A stretch of 64,000 bases of DNA, from positions 186,001 through 250,000 of the forward strand of contig QRDG01001908.1 of NCBI GenBank assembly GCA_012064385.1, written 5' to 3'. Positions 34,493-44,654 of the stretch are shown piece by piece (position 1 is the stretch's first letter; each line of letters begins with the position of its first letter). The DNA is from Puccinellia tenuiflora (Eukaryota; Streptophyta; Magnoliopsida; Poales; Poaceae). The notes under the pieces were generated by a model. That model worked only from the letters and a program-made list of their open reading frames with translations, was not told the origin of the DNA and searched no databases. A program made the position numbers and the translations under genes.

Positions 34493-35406
34493 AAGTAGCA
34501 ACAGCACACCCTCGCCCTTAGACGTTTCTGTCACTCGTGCCCAGGAACAAAAGGGGGCATGAACCCACTATCTAGCGTAAATACCCTCTCTTCGAGATAC
34601 ACACAATCACTTGGCCAAAGTAACTACGCACATCGGAGAGCATGCAAGAACATAAATAACTCATATAAGAATCATGCACAATCTGAACATAACTTCATAA
34701 TCCATCGGATCCCAGCAAACACATCACATAGCATTACAATAATCGATCTTGATCATGTTAGGCAGCTCACAAGATCATAAGACATGAAGCACAAGAGAGA
34801 GAGACCACCAACTAGCTACTGCCATGGACCCGTAGTCCAAGGTGAGACTACTCACAAATCATCCCGGAGGAAGGCATGACGATGAAGAGCCCTCCGAGAT
34901 TGATGTCCCCTCTAGCAGAGTGCCGGGATCAGCTTCAGATTGGACCCCGAACTAGGGTTTTCGGTGACGGCGCGTCGGTGTCGAGTTTCGGGAAAATAAT
35001 CGCCGCCCTAACATTTTTACGGTTTTAGGGAATTTATAGGCGTCGGAGGGGGCCGAGGGGGTGCCCCAGGAGCAGGGGCGGGCCCCACCCGTGGGTCCTA
35101 GGGGGGGCGCGGCAGGAGGCCGCCTGCGCCCTATGGGTGGCCCCTCAGGCTCCCCTTTGGTCTTCGGGTGTCTTATTTCGCATAAAAATGCTCCGTAAAT
35201 TTTCGTCCAATTTCAAGAATATTTCTAGAAGTAAATTTTCTGAAATACAAAAACAGCAAAAACAGGGAACTGGCACTAGGCATCTTGTCAATAGGTTAGT
35301 CCGACAAAATGCATAAAAATGATATAAATGACAGTAAAAACATGTGGCAATATCACAAAACTAGCATGGATCACTCAAAAATTATACATATGTTTGAGAC
35401 GTATCA
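34493..35406 (-). repeat. Partial LTR resembling Athila-type LTRs, minus orientation
   Basis: Reading minus it begins TGATACGTCTCAAAC and contains a TATA-like CCTATAAATTCCC (about 35030), an AACCCTAG leader, and blocks such as CGGCACTCTGC and GACTACGGGTCCATGG that I associate with grass Athila-group LTRs. Its far end is truncated at 34493. There is no internal region beside it and no TSD that I can identify. Confidence 0.55.
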
Positions 35407-35796
35407 GAGGTCTGGTTTTGTACATGTCGAATGGAGATACTATTTCCTTTATGGAATCTGCTACTTCTCCCCGACTCTTCATTTGAGTTGGGCTATCGTC
35501 AAATCAAACTCAGAACCAAGGACTATCGTGGTGGTGTTCTACTATGCTGTTTCGGTTCTCTCCATGTCATTGTTATGGCCGCTACAATTACTCTGTTCAT
35601 GCAAGCTACGAGTTCATCTTCCTGGAGTATTCTAATAAGCTTGTTATCGAGCCCATCGATAGCATTTTCATTCCTCCATGTCTGAAAGGATTCAATTTGG
35701 ACGGTTGGCAGTAATGTTGGAAACTTGTCAGAACCATCTTCGTGTCATCACAAAGTACGTGTTCTGGATGTGGGGAGTGTTCTTCTCTAGTCCATG
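35407..35796 (+). pseudogene. Reverse transcriptase remnant of the element ending at 43830
   Basis: Broken translations include FELGYRQIKLRTKDY, matching the DLRSGYHQIKIR region of gypsy reverse transcriptases, followed by traces of the next RT block (FLEYSNKLVIEPIDSIF-like). Many stops and frame changes. This shows that the family with the 40055-43830 LTR once coded for pol. Confidence 0.6.
35792..35796. other. Target-site copy CCATG (left)
   Basis: CCATG here and at 38967-38971 flank the element 35797-38966. Confidence 0.92.
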
Positions 35797-36343
35797 TGAT
35801 AAGGATCAAGCCAATGATCCTAGAGTTGTTGTCCCGATCTTTCACAGCGAGTAAACCTCCACCGATAGGCATCTCCCAATAACGATGATGATCGTCACCT
35901 GAAGGTGGGGAATAAATCCAGCGAGCAACGTGATGAAGATCACCACGCCTCTAGCCTGAGCACGATAACACTTGATGAACACAAGCACCCTCGCAGCAAT
36001 CTTTATTACAAACTGATAAACGGCATCGCCGTCCCCGGAGGGATGCTTCACCAACGAGCTCAAAGTCTATGGACTGTTTTAATCTAAACTCAAAGCTGCC
36101 TAAACCCTAACTCGGCCAGCCCCTTATATGGATGGGGTGGGGCGTACTGTAGCGCCGCACTGTAGCTACAGTACCGACCTAATTGGGGCACCCCACTAAT
36201 GGGCCTAACTAGTTCGGTTGGACAGGCCCAAACCGAACACTTATTAAAAATAGCAAAGATGACATAAATAAAATTACAATTGACAAGTCTATATTGGGGG
36301 AGTCCTGAAGTTAGGCCGCACCTCCTCCGTCGTGCCCATATCA
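35797..36343 (-). repeat. 3' LTR of the gag-protease element
   Basis: Plus-strand ends TGATAAGG and CATATCA. Minus-strand TATA-like CATATAAGG at 36122-36130. Next to it, GAAGGGGGGGAGGA on minus (36344-36358) is the polypurine tract. Confidence 0.9.
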
Positions 36344-36531
36344 TCCTCCCCCCCTTCAAGAAGCGTTGTCCTCAACGCTTGAGGGTCGGCTCGAAAAGGT
36401 GGTGGTATATAAATAAAAGCATCACGCTTGTTCGCCGTCTTCAAGTCTTGCTTGCCTTCCACGCCACATCCTCCCTCTCGGCCTACTTGACTTGATACAG
36501 CACTTGGCGCCTCTTTTCTTCTCCACATGAG

Positions 36532-37872
36532 CTAGGACTTTGGCGCCACTACCTTCTTCTCAAATCTGGATGGAGCCCTTTGTGGAACATGAAGCTGCTT
36601 TGCATGACCCTGCAAAATAGTAATGCCTGGACCACACAACTGACGAACACGTCCATCCTTTCCTTTATGCATCCGCACTGCTGCTCCAACAAAACGCCTC
36701 ATAGGTGTGCTGACATAGCTGCGACCGTCTACTCGCGGCACCACACGCACCGAAACATAATCAGCACAATCATCATCGGTTTGAACACCTTTGTCAACAC
36801 AAACTGGAACACATGCTGCCATATCCCTCCTTTCTTCAACCGGCTTGTCACCAACAAGAACAACTGGCTCGTCATCTACATGCACGGCTGAATCAGTTTC
36901 AGTACCAACGCTCCTTGCATCATGCTCCTCTTGCTGCAACTTAGCTAACCTTGGCTTTGGCTTAGCTTTATGCAACTTCTCCTTGTGCACCACCAGCACC
37001 ACATCGGACTTGATTTGATCATCTTGCATAGGCTTCAAAGTCCGCTGTTTGCCATCATGCACAAATGAATATGTATTTGCTCTTCCAGCATGCATAGCAT
37101 TGCGATCATATTGCCATGGACGTCCAAGTAACAATCCACACACCTCCAATGGCAACACATCGCACTCAACCTCATCAACATAGTCACCAACTGTAAATGG
37201 CACACGCACCTTGTGAGTAATCTTCATCATACCGCAACTATTGACCCACTCAACATGCCTCGGTTCGGGAATTCGCCATGTGGACAAACCCAATGCCTCG
37301 ACAACCGCCTTGCTAATGCCATTACAGTAGCTACCACTGTCAATCATCAACTTGCATGCTTTGCCTTTGATCATACACTGCGCCTGAAATAAACTCCATC
37401 GCTGGCCTCTATCCGCTCTCATGCAAGTATCATCATGTACTCTCTTGAGTTGCATATTCAGCCCACTCAATGGTACAACATCCTCGGGAGTAACCACCTT
37501 ATCCATCTCCTTGGATTTCTCCAAAAATCTGGAACGCAGAAATTCTCTGAACATCTCCCAATTACATTCGCTATCCCTCATGTCCTTCGCATATTTCTCG
37601 TTACGCCACCAACCAGCCACCGTCACATCCACACGCCGAGATGCAAGAACATATTCAGTATAGCTACCAAAAGCTTGACTGTTTGCACGACATCTTGCAA
37701 ATCCACGAACCATGTCAGATTCCCAAGACTGAAATCCTGCATACGTTGCAGAACTTTCCAACTTCCAACTCAATTGTTCTCGATCATATGCCTTTCCTGC
37801 CTTGATATTAGTGTAATCAAGAAACAGATCATTGGACCTTTCCATCATACAAATAGGACTTGAAGAAACCAT
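36532..37872 (-). CDS. Gag-protease polyprotein of the young non-autonomous element (446 aa)
   Basis: The frame is open from 38031, but the first ATG is at 37872 (MVSSSPICMMERSND), which I take as start. The N-terminal part looks like a reduced gag capsid (for example AGWWRNEKYAKDMRDSE and NWEMFREFLRSRFLEK). A retropepsin-like domain follows: LMIDSGSYCNGISK holds the catalytic Asp, and VCGLLLGRPWQYDRNA is the flap-distal signature common in CRM/Reina-like proteases. The last 180 or so residues are charged, without a domain I know, and contain DKGVQTDDD. No zinc knuckle is seen. The frame is intact between identical LTRs, which suggests recent activity. The upstream open stretch before the ATG may be leader sequence. 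Confidence 0.75.
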   Translation of the reverse strand: MVSSSPICMMERSNDLFLDYTNIKAGKAYDREQLSWKLESSATYAGFQSWESDMVRGFARCRANSQAFGSYTEYVLASRRVDVTVAGWWRNEKYAKDMRDSECNWEMFREFLRSRFLEKSKEMDKVVTPEDVVPLSGLNMQLKRVHDDTCMRADRGQRWSLFQAQCMIKGKACKLMIDSGSYCNGISKAVVEALGLSTWRIPEPRHVEWVNSCGMMKITHKVRVPFTVGDYVDEVECDVLPLEVCGLLLGRPWQYDRNAMHAGRANTYSFVHDGKQRTLKPMQDDQIKSDVVLVVHKEKLHKAKPKPRLAKLQQEEHDARSVGTETDSAVHVDDEPVVLVGDKPVEERRDMAACVPVCVDKGVQTDDDCADYVSVRVVPRVDGRSYVSTPMRRFVGAAVRMHKGKDGRVRQLCGPGITILQGHAKQLHVPQRAPSRFEKKVVAPKS

Positions 37873-38404
37873 CTCTGTAGACAAACTGCAACCAAAAACT
37901 TCTTTCCAACTTGATTCTGCTGCGGCAGAGAAAATGACGGATTTTTGTGCCACGGCAGAAAATCGCGGACAGACTGATGCTCTGAATTTGAAACGGACGT
38001 AATTTTCTCGTACGAAGTCCGAATCAGGCAAGTAAATACTCTTTGGAAAGGAAATTTTGTGTACTTTCCAATGGGTAGCTTCCCAGGTCCCGATTCACCA
38101 CGTACAGATCGAAGTTTCCCGAACAAGTCGACGGTCGTTTCTGGACCAGGCAGAACACGTGATTGAAATTGCTGCTCCTTCCTCGTGGCTGCCACCACCA
38201 AAAGAAATCTAGCTGTCCACGTATGGATCTGATCTCTTCACCACGCGGAGCAAAGCCCTGATGCAAAGCAATCTCCTCCAACAGCAGCCGCCCAGCAGAT
38301 CAATCTTGATGCAAAGCGATCTCCACCAACAGCAGCCGCAATCTCCTCCAAATCAACCGATCTAGATAAGATCGATCAACACACCCTCGCTGTGAACAAC
38401 CCAG

Positions 38405-38417
38405 TAATCTGATACCA
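38405..38417 (-). other. Primer binding site of the gag-protease element
   Basis: Minus strand reads TGGTATCAGATTA, two bases inside the LTR; initiator-tRNA type. Confidence 0.85.
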
Positions 38418-38419
38418 CA

Positions 38420-38966
38420 TGATAAGGATCAAGCCAATGATCCTAGAGTTGTTGTCCCGATCTTTCACAGCGAGTAAACCTCCACCGATAGGCATCTCCC
38501 AATAACGATGATGATCGTCACCTGAAGGTGGGGAATAAATCCAGCGAGCAACGTGATGAAGATCACCACGCCTCTAGCCTGAGCACGATAACACTTGATG
38601 AACACAAGCACCCTCGCAGCAATCTTTATTACAAACTGATAAACGGCATCGCCGTCCCCGGAGGGATGCTTCACCAACGAGCTCAAAGTCTATGGACTGT
38701 TTTAATCTAAACTCAAAGCTGCCTAAACCCTAACTCGGCCAGCCCCTTATATGGATGGGGTGGGGCGTACTGTAGCGCCGCACTGTAGCTACAGTACCGA
38801 CCTAATTGGGGCACCCCACTAATGGGCCTAACTAGTTCGGTTGGACAGGCCCAAACCGAACACTTATTAAAAATAGCAAAGATGACATAAATAAAATTAC
38901 AATTGACAAGTCTATATTGGGGGAGTCCTGAAGTTAGGCCGCACCTCCTCCGTCGTGCCCATATCA
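38420..38966 (-). repeat. 5' LTR of the gag-protease element
   Basis: Same length and, as far as I can read, same sequence as 35797-36343. Followed by CCATG. Confidence 0.92.
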
Positions 38967-38971
38967 CCATG

Positions 38972-40054
38972 TGCAATGGTTGACATATGTCGCCATGGGT
39001 CCGAGTGAAGTTCACTTTGTCTCCCAGGGAATAATCACCAGATGGTCATGCATGTGCGGATTGTTATTGAGATGGTAGGTTGTTACCTCCAGTTCTCTGA
39101 AGAAGCCATGGATGCGCACCAGGCCACTGGCTGACTTGTTCTTGAATAAGAAAAGGTTGTCAAACTTCAACATCTTACTGGTGTTTCCCAATCAGGACTC
39201 AGTTGTGTTTCATTGCTTGGAGTTCATGCTGGTTCAGTTTCCTCTTCCTAGTCGTGACCCCATGGAACTCGCGATCTAGCTCGTGTTCTGGAGCTTGACA
39301 CTGTAGCCCATGTCTTGAGAATCTAGCTGCCCTACTTTTCGGTTAACTTTCGCAAACTTCCCTGCAGACATGCTAAGTCCGAAGTATCTGTATGCCTAAC
39401 CAACTCGGAACCTCAAGCAGAAATGATGCTTGGTGTTTATCAAGAGTATGTCCTAGGCCTACTTGAAACCCCAACAAGTTCGATGTTGTGGTTCACGCAC
39501 CTCACCGGAAGGTCTATTCACGAAATCTCTTGACTCTATAATCAATCACATGTACATTTTGTGAATTCATCAGTCACGTTAGGGCCCGAGCTTTTAACCT
39601 TATGGAAACATCTTGTATGTCAAAAGCGTGGAGTCCAGAAGATTTCCTTTCTCCTCATGGTGCTTCAAATCTCTACGGTCTACACATCGGGGTGGTTTGA
39701 AGTGATGTCTTGGTCTTGGACAAAGATCCTGATAAATTTGGGTGAACAAGTGATCGGTTGTCCTATCTTCTGCTCGACCTTTGTTTCGTCAAGTTGTTCC
39801 TAGTTATTCTTCGATGGCTTATGGTCTTGTGCAAAGTTCATATCTCCAACCCTTGGAGAAAACTTGTCTAACACCTTGAGCTATCTTCTGTTCTTTCCGC
39901 CACCTTGGCATGTCAAGTTTGTTAGCTTATGCTCTATAACAAGGAAGATCATCGTGTGATCAATAAGATCGTGGAAGATACGTGTAGTCATGTGTCCCTC
40001 CTCTCTCTTTCTACTCTACAATTTCGGGGCGAGATTCCTATAAGGGGGTAGATT
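38972..40054 (+). mobile_element. Degenerate internal region before the LTR at 40055
   Basis: Resumes the sequence broken at 35796 and is recognisably related to 6957-8270. A palindrome with one mismatch (ATTTCG-GGG-CGAGAT) and a TAAGGGGG tract lie just before the LTR. No intact frame. Confidence 0.7.
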
Positions 40055-40796
40055 TGTAACAGCCCCAGTTTGGTACTGTAAAATTTGAACCAAATTTTCA
40101 CTTTTGCATTGCACTTGCATCATGGCATACATTATAAATTGCTAAGTTTAATGAAGCAACAATTGGAAAACATTTAAATGGGAAACAAACCCTTCCCCAA
40201 ATCTCCAAACCAAATGCATTGCTCAAATTGGCAAAACAAATTATTCTTGAGCTTCCAAATTGTCCAGGAAGTTCCATGCAATTATAACTTTTAGTCAAAA
40301 CCAAATTCTTGCCAAGTGGTTTTATGAAATGAGGAAATCAAAATTGGTGCAAATCAATTCCTATTTTTGAAACCATGTTAAACAATTCAAAATTTCAAAC
40401 TAAAAATATGGGGAGCTTCATTATTTTATTGGGATCCTCCATAAATATTTTCAGAATTTTATAAAATGTTTAAGTGCCTCTTTGAAATCCCTAAAAGCAT
40501 GCTGGTTTTAAAAGGAAAACAGAAAATGAGGTTAGGGGGTTTTCTGCTAAATGTCCATCTTCCCTGTCGCCACAGTGGTTGCACTGTGCCGCCATGCCGC
40601 CATGTCGTCGTGCCCTCGCCCTGCGCCTCGATGCCGTGCCCCCCTCCGTGGATGAGACCGACATGACGCCCACCTGCCCCTCACTCACCTGCTCTCTGCC
40701 CTCTCTCCCGTTTCTCCATCTTAGCCGAACCCTAGCCATGGCCATGTCGTAACAGAGCTCGCCGCAGCATCACCATCGCCTGGAGCCTCCCCGAGC

Positions 40797-43394
40797 AGAT
40801 CGAAGACCACAAACCTCTCCGCCTCTTCGTCCTCTTCGTCCTCGCCGAAGGAATCGACCCGAGGCGCCGGAAATCGACCATGCCAGCCGTTTCTTCGTCG
40901 TCTCCTCCACCTCCGGCCGCCGCCGTTCGAGCTCGGGCTTGTCGACGTCCGAGCTCCTCGCCCCTCTCCGGCCTGCTGCTCAGTCTCAGGGTGAGCTCAC
41001 CTACCTCCTTGACATCTCCTCTCCTCTCTTCCCTCCCTAGTTCGCCGAGGTGCCCCAGCTCCCTGCCGGCCGCCACTGGTCGCTGATGCTCTCATTGCTC
41101 TGGCGAACCATAGGTTGCGGCGTCGCCCGTTCCTAGCTCCCCTTAGATAGTCGCGGCGAATGCACCTGTTAGGATGCTCCCAAATGTGCTAGGTTGCCGT
41201 CTCCGTCCGTGCCACCGCCGGTGGTCACCACGCGCGCGCGCCGGTCGTGGCCTCAGCTCAGTCAAAACGTTTCATCGGTACTACCGGGCAGTTAGCCATA
41301 AGTACCGACCGTGAGTCTATTCGGTACTGGATACCCCCTGTTCTATTCCGGAAGTTGCTCCGGAAGTGCCGACTTGACCGGTACTACCGGGCAGTTAGCC
41401 GAAAGTACCGACCATGAGTCTATTCGATACTGGATACCCCCTGTTCTATTTCGGAAGTAGCTCGGAAGTAACTCCGGAAGTACCGACTTGTCCGGTACTA
41501 CCGAGCCGTTTTCCGGTAGTACCGACTCAACAAATTAATACTTGGGAAAATCGTAACTTAATAAATATTGATTCAAATTTTGCAAATGACATACCAAAAT
41601 GATCAGCAAATCAAAGGGTATCTAGTTATGTTAATTTCACGGCATGACAAAAACTTTTCCTTTGATGTCATTTCCGAAATGGTTAAAAGGATTAAATTTG
41701 AATAACCGTTTAATTCACCATATATTCATCGTTAATCGGAAAAATGCAAACGAAGTATCAAAATGATCAGTAAGACCATACCTACATGATAACATCATCC
41801 TCATCCATGTTGGCATCACATCTTAGTGTTGTTCCTATTTTGGGAATAACCTAATTCACTAAGTTTAAATATGTGGCTTATCCCGATTAATTGCAATAAT
41901 TGTATTCGGGAACCCATTTAATTTGTGGTCATGTTCAAGACCTTTGAAATGCATTGAAATGTGATGTCATCATGTGTTTGTGCATTTGCACTTCTATATG
42001 TATTGATTGTTCTGTTCTTTCCGGTGTTTTGAATCTTCTCGATATAACGCGATTCAAGATCGAAACGAGTCCGAAGGAAAGATCGATGACACCGAAGGAT
42101 GACAATGGATTGTGGATCGACAAGTAAATGATCCTGTTTTCCCCGAAGCCTTATTTCTATACATTGCCAAGCAAGGCAAGAGATAACCTAACCTTCTGTG
42201 CATATCGCATCCTATTGTTTTACACAAGTATTTTCTCCACCATAATATTGCATTCGATTCCAATATCAACTTTTGGTCAATGTATAGAGTATCCTATTAA
42301 TTGCATGTTCCCTACACCATTACATGTTTTCCCTCCTATTATCCAAAGGTTGAGGTGTTGGCCTGAGTTAAGTTATACCTGTTGTATTTATGCTTAGCTA
42401 TGCTTAGCTATGCTTAGCCATGCTTAGTCAAATGCTTAGTCGTCCGGTGATGATTTCCATTATTGTGAAGTTGATGGAATGTTCGGACAAGGTGGAAACT
42501 TGTGGTACTTAATTAAAAATGCTTAAAGGCTTGGATGAGTTGCCACAGGGGTTGGTGGTGTTTTGTCTCATTCTTGCCGCCTAGGTGCGAGTTCTTTACC
42601 TCTTGAACCAAGACGAGCATGCATCCATCGGTGGGGGTATGGGCCCCTTACTAACCGAATAACTTGTGCGGGCGTATCCAAGGTTCCTCTAGTTTGCATT
42701 TACCATTTGCTTGTGAGTTGCAGGTGGATGATGGCTCGAAGAGGGGTTGGTGGTGTTTAGGATGTGGCGATGGGGGCAGGGTGTTGAAATAGGCACTGAA
42801 CTTGTCATGTCATCACGATAATCCTTGGATAGTCTCATGCGAGGTAAAGGTTTAACCGCTCCCACTCGCCGGCTTTCCTTGGAAGAGAGCTAATCAGGCG
42901 AGCCGGACGGTACCAATGGCAAAAATAGTACACCCCTACAGGGTTTAATCTTTTCGAAAAGCCGTTTCCATGGTTATGGACGACTTGGGAATGGATGATA
43001 AGATCATGGAAAACCTGAACTTAATTAAAATTTGGCAACTTGTGTTAAAAGGTTCATTTCCTCGAGGGTGATTCGAGGGAGTGCCTTGGTGAAGATGAGT
43101 GGTGGATTCTGGATACTGTTGGTTCAATGTGAACTAACGAATGAAAGTTTACTATCTTATCCCCTTTCGAAAAACCTTCTGAGTAGTCGATGCCATGAGT
43201 CATGTCTTTAAAAGGGAAAACTAGCTTTATGCAAAACAACTACTATACAGCTTTGAAGCCAATCATTGGGTCTATATCACCCTAGTAACCTTGCGAGTAC
43301 GTCGTACTCAGCCTTGCTTTGTTGATTATTATTTGTTTCAGAGGAGGACGTCACCAACCAGGAAGGTGGGTTCTTTGTTGACATCGACGACTAG
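40797..43394 (+). pseudogene. LTR-resident three-exon ORF, diverged copy
   Basis: The exon 1 region shares SASSSSSSPKES-type text with the Tekay-type LTR copy and ends before GTGAGC at 40990, with one frame change inside. Exon 2 is 42059-42175, 117 bp: 54 bp longer than in the other families, exactly 18 codons, keeping both phases, but with one in-frame TGA. Exon 3 is 43342-43394, 53 bp: one codon longer, ending GGFFVDIDD and TAG. Differences from the other families that are multiples of three, and third-position changes in the GGFFVDID part, favour past coding. Confidence 0.35.
41278..41530 (+). repeat. Tandem repeat of about 102-113 bp inside the LTR
   Basis: Units start GGTACTACCGGGCAGTTAGC at 41278 and 41380, with a partial at 41493; shorter GGAAGTACCGAC motifs recur within. 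This is in the proposed first intron. Confidence 0.8.
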
Positions 43395-43830
43395 TCTAGG
43401 GTTCCCAGGTGGCAGCTTGGGACGTCACGGAACAGGCTGGCTGGGTTATGTTATTGTTGGCCTCTTAGGTCATAATTTGGATCTTGTTGTTTAGACAACT
43501 AAATTTGCTTCCGCTTGATGTAATGTTGGGTCTGTGACCTCTAATGTGTATTTTGCTATCTTTCTCTTTATATGAGTTGGACTATGATCTCTTTGTGTCG
43601 TAGAGTCTATGATGTGCCAGATGTTCCGCATTCTTGATCTCTCTATTATACATTGATAGCTATGCCAGTGTTCATGGCATGATCGAGGTGTTGTGTTGCC
43701 GATGATCCATTCCGAGCACGCCTGCCAAAGGTTTTGGCCTAGGAGTGGTAACCCCAGTAACCTTCGATTGTGTAGCAAGGCCTGTGGGTTACATAGTATC
43801 TCTGTATAATTCTGGGGTCGGAGCGCTACA

Positions 43831-44654
43831 GTGCATTTCCGACTTCATGTCACTCCATGATTCAATAGGAATTTCTAAGGAGGCTTGAAGTTGTTCCCAC
43901 CAAAGTTGTGCATAGCCTTTGAGCTCCAAGGAAGCAAGGTGGACTCTCTTATCACTTGGCCCCTTGTACACACGGAATAGTTTGGAGACCTTGGATTCCC
44001 ATGCGATGTAGTCATCCGGGTCGTTGGTGCCGTGAAACTTGGGAATGACCATCTTGGGAGGATTGAAACGTGGTTTGCGCTCCTCATCTTCATCATCACG
44101 GTGGCGATGGCGGTCTTGGTGACGATGCCTTGGTTGGTGGCGTGGAACATAATTCTCATCATCTTCAAGATCAACACGATTGTTGGCCAATGGCACTCGG
44201 CAGGCTCGATGTGGAGGTAGGTCATGACAATGATGTCGATGATCCTCATGGCGGTGTGGAGGTTCCAAGTTAGCATTTGGGATTGGTATCTCTTGATGAT
44301 GGCGCTCTTGATGGTGTTGATGGTCTAAGTTTGCTTGTGGATGAGGCGCTTCTTGGCGATGGTGCTCTTCATGTTGTTGAGGATCCAAGTTCGCTTGATG
44401 ATGAGGTATCTCTTGACGATGGCGCTCTTGGCGATGATGATGTCCTTGATCATTCTCACTTAGTGTGTGGCTTCATGCGGAGGAGCGGTGAGAACTTCGC
44501 GAGCTTCAGCTTGAAGAGCGACTATGATCTCGTTCGAGAAGCTTACTCATGGAGCCTTGTAGTTGATCAAGACGCTCATTGTTCTCACATTGCGCGGCTT
44601 GAAGACGCTCTTCGTAGCGGCGTAAGTTGTCGTATATGTACCTCTTGAGCGCGT
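43831..44654 (-). pseudogene. CRM-like gag, main fragment
   Basis: Continues from the piece at 55240-55289 across the element inserted at 44655-55239. Order: LKRYIYDNLRRYEERLQAAQ (coiled-coil-like), a Ser/Arg patch, a His-rich region with three approximate repeats of HRQEIPHHQANLDPQQHEEH type, then a capsid domain with IPKFHGTNDPDDYIAWESKV and LELKGYAQLWWEQL. The capsid text is that of CRM-type chromoviral gag (family knowledge). Two TGA codons around 44480-44507 lie where CGA would be expected. It is cut at 43831 by the LTR of another element, so protease and pol are absent here. Confidence 0.75.
44650..44654. other. Target-site copy CGCGT (left) of the Tekay-type element
   Basis: CGCGT here and at 55240-55244; the gag frame reads straight through when the element is removed. 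Confidence 0.92.

Larger units (their letters stand above)
35797..38966 (-). mobile_element. Complete, very young non-autonomous LTR element with one gag-protease ORF
   Basis: Both LTRs are 547 bp and look identical base for base. A perfect 5-bp TSD, an inverted primer binding site and an inverted polypurine tract are all present. The interior is 2076 bp with one long ORF. There is no reverse transcriptase, RNase H or integrase, so it must use enzymes in trans. The protease resembles that of CRM/Reina-type elements, making a CRM-related autonomous partner the best guess. Confidence 0.9.
40055..43830 (+). repeat. 3' LTR of the degenerate long-LTR element (3776 bp)
   Basis: TGTAACAGCCCC to GGAGCGCTACA. 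Same family shape as the LTRs at 8271 and 44655 but more diverged. It abuts a CRM-like gag on the right at 43831 (GTGCA), so the element or tandem it belongs to was inserted in that gag. Confidence 0.85.

Noticed and set aside
34559..34780. 73-codon ORF in the Athila-like LTR fragment
   Set aside because: Within LTR sequence in the wrong orientation for the element; no domain.
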